Part shown: in pieces, positions 29,549-39,934 of the stretch
How the letters are laid out: each line of letters starts with the position of its first letter
Numbering within the stretch: position 1 is the stretch's first letter
Assembly (NCBI RefSeq): GCF_028389875.1
Contig: NC_084687.1
Span: 7,786,157 to 7,850,156, forward strand
Direction: 5' to 3'
Length of the DNA stretch: 64,000 nucleotides
From: Rhea pennata
Taxonomy: Eukaryota > Chordata > Aves > Rheiformes > Rheidae
Made by a program: the position numbers and the translations under genes
Notes under the pieces: generated by a model
Databases searched by the model: none
Told to the model about the DNA's origin: nothing
What the model saw: only the letters and a program-made list of their open reading frames with translations

Positions 29549-31453
29549 GTATCGCTTAATATTATATTCTTCGTTACTGATATCTGTAAGTAAACAATGA
29601 AAAATAGCTTGGAAACTGAAGATTTTGGTGAGTATCAGTTCAAATAAGTCTGGCTTTTTTGCTAGTAGTTTTAAATATTCTAATTAGTGTTTTGTTGTGA
29701 TGATTAAATTAGTTACATTTTTTTTGCCTGAAGTAGTATGTATAATGACTGCAGAAGTTACGTGGAAAAATCCACTTAATTATTTTCATATTTCAAGAAT
29801 TTTTAATACATAATTTTGCAACCTAAAGTCACATTATGTATTTTTTCAGACTAGGTGGCTCACTATGTGGTAATCCTTTTCTCAGCAGGGTCCTGCACCT
29901 AGGGAGGAATAACCCCATGCATCAGTACAGGCTATGGGCTGACCTGCTAGCAAGCAGCTCAGCAGAGAAGGACCTGGGAGTCCTGGTGGACAAGAAGTTT
30001 ACCATGAGCCAGTAGTGTGCCCTCGTGGCCCTGAAGGTTAATGGTATCCTGGGGTGGACTGGAGCATCTTTCCTATGAGGAATGACTGATAGAGCTGGGC
30101 CTTCTCAACCTGGAGAAGGGAAGACTGGGGGGGGAGAGAAGGGGAATCTTACCAATGTGTACCAGTATCTGAAGGGAGAGTGTCAACAGAATGGGGCCAG
30201 ACTCTCTTTAGTGGTGCCCAGCGATAGGACAAGAGGTAGGAGGCACAAACTGAAACACCAAAAATTCCACCTGAACTTGAGAAAAAACTTCTTTACTGTG
30301 AGAGGGACGTAGCACTGCAAGAGGTTACCCAGAGAGGTTGTGGAATCTCCTTCCACGGAGATATTCAAAAGCTGTCTGGACACAATCCTTGGAAACATAG
30401 TTTAGGTGGTGATGATCTCCAGAGTCCCTTCCAACCTCAACCATTCTGTGATTCTGTGATATTATCAATAAAACACTTGCATACCAGCAGAGTTTTTTGA
30501 TCAGATCTCAAATAGTGTCTGCTAATACTACAGGTTAAATATGCAGCATTCTGTATGTGAAAATACTCATTTTAAGTTCCAACTTTTATAATTCATCAGG
30601 ATAGTAGCCTTATCTTTCTGCTAGTCGTTGTATGTTGCCCTCCAAATTCTGTAGGGTTTTTGGACTTAATTTTTATGTTAAATTTGAACTGAGATTCTAA
30701 GACTGATTTTAAAGCATTTTGAAACTTGTAAAGCTGGTTGTCATAAGCAACTTTTGAATATATGGAGGAAGGTTGCAAGAGTTAGTTGGAAGATGCAGGT
30801 AAGGCTACACTTGGTTTTTTTTTTTATTTTTTTTTTCCCCACTTTTCACCTACTTTGAATTTGGTATAGATGGGAGCTTTAATTCCATCTCCGTTGTAAT
30901 CTGTACTGCTGTCTTGAAAAATCATTTAACTTGCCCACTCATTTAACTCAGCTGTGAAATGTGGGTGGCAGTATCTTGTCTACTTTATTCCATAACAGTA
31001 CTGCAGAGGTTAACTAATATTTGTTTTCTGAGCATGTGAAATATCATGAAATTACTTTTGCTGCATGTTTAGTAGACATCTGTGTTATAGATTGTTGAGT
31101 TCAGACCTGTATTTTTAATAAGGATGCTGCATTCTTAACACTGTCTTTAATTATTCCTTAGACATAAGGCAACTACTTTTTCAAAAGAAATCATGAACCC
31201 TTATGATGTCTTTAAAAAGAAAAACAAAACCCACGTAGCAAAACCAGCCTCGGTTTTCTACCTTCAGGTCTTTTTATTCCATAATTTAGAAATCTCCTGA
31301 AGAGGTTTGGTCTTCAGCCTTTGAAACGGCTTCTTCCTTATTTCTCTGATTATCCATATTACATGTCTGTAGCCACCATCAGTTTGGGATTTAATGGCCA
31401 CCTACTGGCAGCATTGTTGATGGTGGCTTGTGTTGAATCTTTACCGTGCACAG
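29549..31453 (+). other. MAGI3 intron 8 with a CR1 insertion
   Basis: Holds the CR1 copy at about 29886-30460, a T-rich run near 30812-30836, and an 11-bp inverted repeat (31371-31381 with 31418-31428) just before the exon 9 acceptor. The rest is unremarkable. Confidence 0.8.
29886..30460 (+). mobile_element. CR1 LINE, 5'-truncated, sense to MAGI3
   Basis: Starts near GGTCCTGCACCTAGGG, continues with the reverse-transcriptase C-terminal region typical of CR1 (for example GACCTGGGAGTCCTGGTGGA) and the 3' UTR, and ends in two copies of ATTCTGTG, the CR1 3' terminal repeat. No intact reading frame remains. Around 30040-30060 the sequence jumps from TGGTATCCTGGGG to TGGACTGGAGCAT, which suggests an internal deletion relative to the family. 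The 5' boundary is approximate. Confidence 0.92.
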
Positions 31454-31642
31454 GACCAGAGAAGCCTCTCTTCACCAGAGATCCAGCCCAGCTTACTGGA
31501 ACCCTCATACGGACATCACTGAAGAAAAGTACAATGGGATTTGGCTTTACAATCATTGGAGGGGACAGGCCTGATGAGTTTCTGCAGGTGAAGAATGTGT
31601 TAAAAGATGGACCTGCTGCACAAGATGGGAAGATTGCACCAG
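31454..31642 (+). CDS. MAGI3: MAGI3 exon 9: linker and first half of PDZ1
   Basis: 189 bp, acceptor CCGTGCACAG (weak pyrimidine tract), donor GTGAAG. It encodes [19 protein letters not shown], then the PDZ1 start with the carboxylate loop [18 protein letters not shown] and [16 protein letters not shown] (last Gly split). An upstream in-frame Met at 31321 is intronic. PDZ domains bind C-terminal tails of membrane proteins. Confidence 0.96.
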
Positions 31643-34108
31643 GTGAAGTGGTATTTTGCTCAACTTCCATTTCCTGTGATGCTGTCAGGCCCTAAGAGAG
31701 CAGTACAGTTTCTGAGACAGAAAGTTAGGTACCTCCATCCACTGACTTTGAATATGAAATACCTGACTGACTAAAGCAGTTTTCAGATTTATGAAAGATC
31801 TGTGAGAGCAGTGTCTGAAAGTCAGTGTCTGAAATGGAAAACAATGTTCTATATACAAATCTACTTTAAGGACACTCCTGAAGATTTCAGGAGTTCTGTC
31901 TCAGTGGAGACAGGTAAGGTCTCCACTTAGAGTAAGTGGAGGTAAAGGTAAAGGTTTACCTCCTTTACCTTTATAAGGTAAAGGTTTGCAAGCTAAAACT
32001 ATATAGCCAATTGAAAAATGCTTTGATTTATTGTCCAGTTGTGTGTTTTTTGTATTTATCAATATGCTACAGCCCTTGTAGGTGTATGTTGTTTTATACT
32101 CTATTAACATGGAAAAGGGGATTTTTTTAATAGAAAATTTGTCATCAGCTACCTAGCTTTCTGGGTTACCTTCTAATTACAAAATATTGCATGCACATGT
32201 ATCTTGAAGTTTGAGAACCACCATGCAATGAGTAATCCTGCCTTTCCTGAAAGAGTATTCCACAAGGAGATAAAATTTTACTTCAAGCTTCTGTGAGAGG
32301 AGGTTAGTAAGTAATAATCAGAGAGATGAGAAAGCAGGGAATAAGGCCCTTTCTTTTTTTTTGGAGGGGGAGGGGGGCCTCTGGGACCTTTGCATTGGAA
32401 AAAAGAAACGTTGGTATGTAAAGAGGATGAGGGTGTCTCTTGAGACTTAATACCTTTTCTTGTTTCACTTGATGGGAAGTTGATTTGGGGTTTTTGGGGA
32501 GAGTTTGCTCAAGTTTCAGCTCCTGACTGGGATAAGTCACAGCTCTTCCTCATTTTTACAGGATACTATAATTTTAGATTCAGATTTATCTTAAGCAGAT
32601 ATGGAATACTAGTAGGCTTATGTGATACTGTATATTATTTTGGGTACTTAAGATCCTCACATGAGGACTGTATAGAGTTCTTAAAATCTTGCTATAGCAA
32701 CCTTTTCAGTACCAAAGCTTGCAACAAGCCTTGCAACAGACCTTGCAAGAGACATTTGGATTAAAAGTAATTCAAAGGCTTTTACCATAGCTTTTATTTA
32801 TTCATTAACACATGTTCATAATTGACCTCTTTTTAGGCCTTTTAGATGTTTTTATCTAATACATAAATATTTACTTGATCAATTCTAACAGAGGGAATGT
32901 CAAAAGCTTTAGAATTTGATGTCATTTACTTAATAGTCTCTGCTCATTGTTTATATGGAAAGTAAAAATAGTGATTTGAATCCTCGTCTGTGTTTTGCCT
33001 GGTTCCTGCCAAAAAAGCATAACACCAAATGTCAAAACTGCAGTAGGAAAGAATAAGCAAAGCTGTATGAATTGGGCAAGTAGAGAAGCAAGAGAGATGA
33101 GAGAAACTGTAATCTATGAAGAACTAAAACATATTTTCACTGTTGTTATAGACTTAAATTATTTATATGCTTGCTGTAACTTACAGTTTACATACTAGAG
33201 AAGGCAAAATACTCCTTTACATATCTGACATGCTTTCCTACTTTTCTGGTAGGAAAATAATTTATGCTTTTGATGGTTTAATAATATTTACTTACAAAAT
33301 GAAACAAAAATTGTGTTGCTGATCTGCTGTTTGATCTTTTTTGTATGCAGTTCATTTCCGTCTGTGTAGAAATGAACACAATATTGCAGCGCTGTGTTGT
33401 ATGGACATGTTCAAGCAAAAAGATGTGTATCTATTTATAATAGAGTTAATATTATAGGAGAGTTACTGTTTTACTGATGTCCAGGGGTTCAAGTGAAAAG
33501 ATGCTTTGCTCCCTGGGAATATTTATTGCACACATGTAAATTTCTGTCATCAAATTGATACATCATTTCATGATACATCATGAAATAAAGTTTCAGGATC
33601 TGACACCTACTTCCACTTCATACTGGAAATTTATCTTTAACCATGTTTAGTGTCAATATAAGGACATGGAATATGTGTGGGCACAATCCTAACTTAAGTT
33701 CAGCCAGTCCTAAAATAATTATAGGAACAAAAAAAAATCTGATTTATTCTGGATTGAATTTAGAATACTGTACAATATGAATTAAAGCATAAGACATCTG
33801 CTTGCAGTAATGTGTATGCACTGTTTATCTTCTGTGGCAGTATAGTATCGTTTATTAAATCTACTGCAGATTAAACTTTATATATTTAGCACATTAAGTT
33901 CTGATATGAAATTGAATAAATGCAAACAGGAAATTCTTTAGGCTTTTTTGGCAATAGATAGCTAAGAGGTAATAGCACATCACCATTCATTATTCTTAAA
34001 GATTGTACAGTGATTTTCTCCAGGTTTTGTTCTGCGCTTCAGAACATTGCAAAGGTGTGGGTGATTTAATTTCTGGATTTGATGCTTTTTAATTTCCTTT
34101 TGTAACAG
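31643..34108 (+). other. MAGI3 intron 9
   Basis: Contains a cluster of perfect short hairpins at 31921-31984, imperfect tandem copies of CCTTGCAACA-like sequence at about 32716-32750, and two isolated 9-bp inverted repeats (33350-33377, and near 33567-33588). No exon recognised. Confidence 0.8.
31921..31984. repeat. Cluster of consecutive perfect inverted repeats
   Basis: Three perfect stems can be drawn. CTCCACTTA (31921-31929) pairs with TAAGTGGAG (31933-31941), loop GAG. GGAGGTAAA (31938-31946) pairs with TTTACCTCC (31955-31963), loop 8 nt. CCTTTACCTT (31962-31971) pairs with AAGGTAAAGG (31975-31984), loop TTA. GGTAAAGG recurs in the loops and arms. Function unknown. Confidence 0.85.
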
Positions 34109-34717
34109 GTGATGTCATTGTAGACATAAATGGAAATTGTGTCCTTGGCCATACCCATGCAGATGTTGTCCAAATGTTTCAACTAGTTCCTGTCAACCAG
34201 TATGTGAACATGACTTTGTGTCGTGGTTATCCTCTTCCTGAGGACAATGAAGACCCCATCGTAGATATAGTGACAGCTACACCTATTATCAATGGACCGT
34301 CTGTGACCAAAGGAGATGTTTGTGTGACCAGCCAAGATTTAATACCAGGCACAGTTGTGTTGGATCAGAATGGAAAACTGGGTCCTATGTTAGTCAATGG
34401 TCGTCTGAATGGCCCTTCCATGGATACAAATGAGCAGAGGATCTCTGTTGCATCTTCAGGAGGCTCTCAACCAGAGCTGGTCACCATTCCTTTGGTCAAA
34501 GGTCCTAAAGGCTTTGGGTTTGCTATTGCAGACAGTCCTACAGGACAGAAGGTGAAAATGATTTTAGACAGCCAGTGGTGCCAAGGCCTTCAGAAAGGAG
34601 ATGTAATCAAAGAGATTTGCCATCAGAATGTACAGAGCTTGACACATCTGCAGGTGGTTGAGGTGCTGAAGCAGTTTCCAGTAGGAACAGAGGTGCCACT
34701 GCTTATCTTAAGAGGCG
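34109..34717 (+). CDS. MAGI3: MAGI3 exon 10: end of PDZ1, linker and PDZ2
   Basis: 609 bp, the largest internal exon. It begins [19 protein letters not shown] and [16 protein letters not shown] (end of PDZ1), then a variable linker with [18 protein letters not shown], then PDZ2 from about 34477: [32 protein letters not shown] and [20 protein letters not shown]. In mammals the second of these PDZ domains binds the PTEN C-terminus (family knowledge). The exon ends with the first base of a Gly codon at donor GTACGT. The linker is less conserved against mammals than the PDZ domains. Confidence 0.97.
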
Positions 34718-35712
34718 GTACGTATGTAAATTTGCATTTATCATGTGCAACTATATGCTCTTTTCGGTGTGACACATTAATTCTGCCCAATTTTTGAAGT
34801 TAAATAGCAGCTTATTATATTTCTAAGCCATCCTGCTCTATGTTTAATTTACACCCCTGAGTATTTGGGGTGGGAGAATGCAACTAGTTTTGCTTTTACA
34901 AAAAATTTATAATTAGATGTTTATGCACTGTCTCTTACAAACATCTGGGGAGAGTTAAAGCAAAAATGCAGTCTCTAGTATGATACAAATGGCATGATTG
35001 GTGGGTTTGTTTAAGGCTTTACAAATGTATTCCAGTAACCTAGCTGTAATGAACAGGTGATCACAAGTGACAGGAGGAAGCATCAGCAGCATGGTGGAAC
35101 TGAACACTGGAAATTGCTAGTAAAAATCTTATTTTCATATTTACATATTTATATTTCTTCATTGGCTATCATTTACAGACCAGAAGGTGTCCTTTCCCAA
35201 CAGACTGACTAGTAATTTAATGTGCATTTTCCAAGAAGGAACTGAATTATAAAGCAACACATGACTGCTTAATGTCCTTTTAAGCTTTTATTACAGCCTT
35301 GAATGTCATTTCAGTCATAAGTATTTGCAAAAATCTCCAGGTCTTTTTCTGTGTAAATGCTATTATTCCTTAATCAGCTAAGGAGATAAATTTAATTTCT
35401 TTAGTAGTAAGAGAAGTTCCACCAGCCAAATTCACTATTGCATGAACTAATGTGTAATTCGATTGATTGGTGTCTAGTAAAAGGAGAAATACAATGCATG
35501 GTGGTACACTAGAAGTATAACTTGAGATATCCTCTAAATGATGGTTTTGGCCAACTGAGTGTTCAGTTTGCATTTTAAAAGAATAGCAAATGAGCAGTAA
35601 TCAGTTTCAACCCAAGACGAGCCAGTTATACTGGCTTAATGCTGTTTGTGATTGTGATGATCTAGTATTTCAAATTTAGTTCTGCATAGATATTTTCTGC
35701 TTTTTCCTTTAG
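34718..35712 (+). other. MAGI3 intron 10
   Basis: The exon 10 frame stays open for about 26 codons past the donor. Premature polyadenylation in intron 10 of human MAGI3 has been described; I see no AATAAA or ATTAAA on the + strand of this intron. No repeat recognised. Confidence 0.75.
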
Positions 35713-35744
35713 GTCCACCTTCACCTACTAAAACTGCCAAAGTG
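35713..35744 (+). CDS. MAGI3: MAGI3 exon 11: 32-nt exon after PDZ2
   Basis: Only 32 bp. It completes a Gly codon and encodes PPSPTKTAKV, ending at a codon boundary with a strong GTGAGT donor and a TTTCCTTTAG acceptor. Because 32 is not a multiple of three and the flanking phases differ, skipping it would shift the frame. The PPSPTKTAK residues match the mammalian protein as I recall it, which supports the call despite the small size. Confidence 0.92.
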
Positions 35745-37924
35745 GTGAGTATTAATGATGTATTTATCTCTGTTTCTGATGGAGAAATTTCAAGGTCTTT
35801 GGGTTGCAGAACACACTCAAAAGTATGTTCTACTTAACATAGAAGTTCTTCCACAGAGTCATGTGAGTTTTTTGAGTTTTTCTGAAATGTTTAATAGGGA
35901 TGATAGATTTCTCTTTTCTTACTACTGAAATATGAAGAATGCAGCAGAGGTCTTGATTATGAGAATACATGCAGTATTGTTGATTTGCCATAATTGTAAA
36001 TATGACATTGCTCTGCCAGTTCTTTCAGAATTCCCCTTTTGCACTATGCTTGAAGTTGCTACTATTAGAAATATATAACTTGATGTTTATTTGCATGCAT
36101 ACTTTGACTTGCTTTCGTAATCTCATCTCTTGATTTTTAGTTCCTGTGGTAATTTGCAAGGATGCTTTAGCAAAACTGTCTCTATTTAGCTGGCACAAAT
36201 TAATTGTCAAAGTAACTGCTCTCAGAATACCCACTGAAGAGGAAACAAAATACAACATCTCTTTTTTTTTCCTTTGCTAATTACCTGTATCCTGTATTAA
36301 AGCAAAGTGGGATTTCTAAAGGATGCTTAAGATACTTTGACACTTCTCAATCCTGACATAAAACTAATGAACCAGTTAGTACTCCCTTCTTAAAATGCTT
36401 CCTTATCTTTGAATCCTTATGTTAAAAAGATCTCTATGTAGTTATACATTTCGTATTTGATGTTTGTTATTCTTGAAAGTTTGATCTGTTAGGTTATCTT
36501 TGACATATATTAGCTCTGTAAAGAATCCTTGGGATTAATAAAAAACATTGAGATTTAATAACGTACATAGTAATGTATATTTTTGTCATGAACTTAGGAA
36601 GTTGACTAGTCAGTGCCCATCTCTTCAAGAACAATCATGTTTCTTTACGAATATTTCTTGTACACCACAAATTATTTAATTTTAGGAAAACCCTATTACC
36701 TGGGTGTAGATAGTCCTGCTATGCAAGTACTGAAGTCATATCCCAGCACTTGGAGCAGATAAGTTCACTGTGCTTAAAACAGTCTGTACTCTATAAAACA
36801 TGCAGATTCAGTTCCTTGTGAGAATACAGCTGCATAAACCAAATAAATCACTGCATAAATATGTGCAGTTTGAGAACACAAGTCTTGTCAGCATAGCTCC
36901 TATGTCAGTGTATTCTATGCAAGCATGCTAAAAATACTTATGACTTAGGGTCTCACATTCGAGCGCACATGCAATAGCAACTTTCCCACAGAGCACTCAA
37001 TGTTCAGTGGCATTAAGCGGCATGGCAAACTAATTCAGTTAAAAAGGGCAAGGTCTTATGTTTATAAACATACAAGAAGTGTCAAACTACTAAATCCCTT
37101 GGGGGAATTTTCTTCCACCCTTCTTAAAAGGGCATCTAAGTCTGTTCTAATTGTGTTTTTGTTTAACATGCACAGATGCATGCAGACTACCATGCTCCAA
37201 TCTTCCAGTTTGGGTTTCAGCCCAGAATCAGTATTTAAAATTACTCTAGTGCATAAGCCATTGGAAATTAGGATGGGAGGCTACAAGGATACTTGTTGTC
37301 CTTCTTCTTGAAATAGTATTAGGAGTGCTGCAGCAACTCTCACATCATAAAATAAAAATGCAAATACTGAATTTTTATTCCTTATTGTATTTATGCCTCA
37401 TAATGCTCCAGTGTATTCCTCCTGATCAGTGCTTTATAATGTCCTTGTAATGTCTGCAGCAGGCAACTTGATATTGGACATACCTCATGTTTTCTTCATT
37501 GTTTTGATATAATTCAGCAGCTTGCAGTTGTGAGGAGGCAGTTGCATACTGAGCTGCTAGTATCCTGTAGCCAACATGAGTAAATTGCAAGCAAGAGCAA
37601 GATTAAACTTGTAATCATAAGGAATCACATAGGTTTATTTCTCTGTGAGCATCAGTCACTTTAACAAGTTTCTAAGCCCAGACTTAAGTAGAATTTCAGG
37701 ACATCCTTGGAAGCCTTTAGCAGTCTGGTCAGATACGTACTGTGAACACAGCTTATATATTGGAAGAGCTAAGTGAAATTGTAATATTTTTTCCTTTATT
37801 CCTTTGGTTTGCTTGCATTTCAACTCTATGAGATGTTTATTGCCTTTGCACACACATGTAAACAAGTGCAGTTACTGCTTTTGGTTTAATATGGATCTTA
37901 TGGGGATGGGGGGGTCTGTTTCAG
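35745..37924 (+). other. MAGI3 intron 11
   Basis: An open frame at 37000-37311 has no recognisable homology. A G-rich patch near 37902-37914 immediately precedes the acceptor TCTGTTTCAG. No mobile element recognised. Confidence 0.8.
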
Positions 37925-38078
37925 AAAGATAAGCAGGACAATTCAGGGAGTTTAGAAGCTATCAGCGATCCCATTCCACAGCCTATGCCTTTTCCACCCA
38001 GTGCTGTGAGGTCGGGCTCTCCTAAACTAGATCCTTCAGAAGTCTACCTGAAGTCTAAGACTATATATGAGGACAAGC
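37925..38078 (+). CDS. MAGI3: MAGI3 exon 12: linker between PDZ2 and PDZ3
   Basis: 154 bp. It encodes [19 protein letters not shown], then [20 protein letters not shown] and [12 protein letters not shown], ending with the first base of a Pro codon (donor GTGAGT). This is proline-rich, probably disordered linker. At the exon 11/12 junction the bird protein appears one residue shorter than the mammalian sequence I recall (AKV-KDKQ against AKMKTDKK). Confidence 0.95.
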
Positions 38079-39842
38079 GTGAGTATATCAACTTAAACTC
38101 AGAAATATTAAATTATGAAAAAAAGTTTCCTGTACGTCACGTATGTGGTAAAACTACTGTGCCTTAATCTTCTGTGTGTATACATACGTACATATATATA
38201 TATATAAATTAAAAATAAAATATTTTGAGAAATGCGCAATTCATACAGAAATTTTTAAAAAATGGAACCTTAAAAAAAAAGTTTTGTTTTCTCTGTTATC
38301 CTTGCTAAAACACATATTTGTTCTTGTCCAGTTACTACTGCATGTCTTTAACCTTGTTCAAGGCACACTTGGAAAGAACACTGTACAATATGATTTATAC
38401 AGCTGCACTGGAAATTGTAACTCAGGATTGTATTTATAACATTATCTGGTTTTACTAACAAAGATACATGATCAGTTAATGAAAAGAAGCACATATTATA
38501 TAAAACTACTGACTCATTATATCAAATGTAATACAATACATGGGGTAAACAAAAACCTTTTGTTGTGCCAAGAATGCTGGCCAAACCTGTTCCGTAAATA
38601 TTGTAGAATAATCAATAATATGGGCTACCTTACAGAGATAGAGAGCTGATGGGAGAACAAGGGAGGTATAAAAGGTAACCAAACTTGAAAAGGACTTATA
38701 ATGTACATGAAATCCCATCAGCAAATGATGCATTGCTTCTAAATGTCTGATTATCAGCCAATATATTCCCCTATATATATTCCAACATGTTCCCCAACCG
38801 TATTTGCAATAAAATGATTAATTATAGAAATTACGTAATATTCTCCTGATAAAAGGAAGCATGACTTCCTCTTCCAAAATAGATCATTTGAGATACATAG
38901 CCTATTTTAGCATCATCCTTACTTAGGTGAATTTCATCAAGGTACTTTTACTTGATCTCAGTGTATCTGACTCAAGCCAGATATTGTTCTCCTGAGTAAT
39001 GTTAACTGGCCAGCAGTAAATGTTATAAGAAGTAGAAAATAAAGAGTCTGTTTTGCTGACATTGACATAGTTATGTTAAAGAAGTTCAACACTTTTATCA
39101 GCACTTTTTCATAGCTTTGCAAGTACAGGTTTTACTGATGGGCCAGAAGAGGCTAATGAAGTGTTCCTTGAGATGTTTTCTGAAAGAATCCTTTGTTAAT
39201 TTTAATAGAGCTTTGCTACAGATAGACTTATGCAAATGGCTCCATAGAAAAATTGTACAGCCAGTTTTAAAAAATGCTGTTTATAACAAACTGTCATTAA
39301 AGACCATACTGTCAGAGGTCAGAGCAAAATAAAACTAAGCAAACTTGACATGTCAAATAATTTAGCATGCCAAAAGTCAGTTACAATAACTACGCTGGAA
39401 CACAGTAGGAAATTTCTGTTTGTTATATCTTAGTATGAAATCATGAAAGAATGAGCTTACACCATTTTTACAGCAATGTTACAACTCTTCAAGCTCTAAG
39501 GTGCTCTAATTTTCAAATATCTGAAGTAAACCTGATAATTTCAGTGTTCTGAAATATATATATAGTTCTGAGCTGTATTACAGTCTGGATTTTGTCCCAT
39601 ACTGCATATGAAAGCAGCTCTGATTTGTCCTTTGGCATTCATCAACCTATCCTTTGTTTTTTCAGCTTTTTCTTGAAAAAAGCTTTTCTCATATTGGGAA
39701 GAGAGCCACTGAAGATTTAACTGTTCAATTTTTTTTTACTCTGTTTCTGGTTACTGTGTTCTGTCAGGATGACCAACAAAAGAAATCTTTGAATAATCAA
39801 AGATAATTCTTTGAGTGTTTTTGAAATGTTATTTTGTCTTAG
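38079..39842 (+). other. MAGI3 intron 12
   Basis: Contains a short TA repeat near 38192-38207 and an AATAAA at 38214-38219, about 47 bp after the read-through stop of exon 12. Given the local AT content this may be chance. No other feature recognised. Confidence 0.75.
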
Positions 39843-39934
39843 CTCCAAACACAAGAGATCTAGATGTTTTCCTGCGAAAACAAGAGTCAGGCTTTGGTTT
39901 CCGGGTGCTTGGAGGGGATGGACCAGATCAACCA
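39843..39934 (+). CDS. MAGI3: MAGI3 exon 13: first part of PDZ3
   Basis: 92 bp, acceptor TGTCTTAG, donor GTAAGT. It encodes [20 protein letters not shown], then [11 protein letters not shown], ending at a codon boundary. SGFGF is the PDZ3 carboxylate-binding loop. Confidence 0.96.

Noticed and set aside
34718..35712. Premature poly(A) site in intron 10 as described for human MAGI3
   Set aside because: No AATAAA or ATTAAA is visible on the + strand of this intron; only weaker variants occur.
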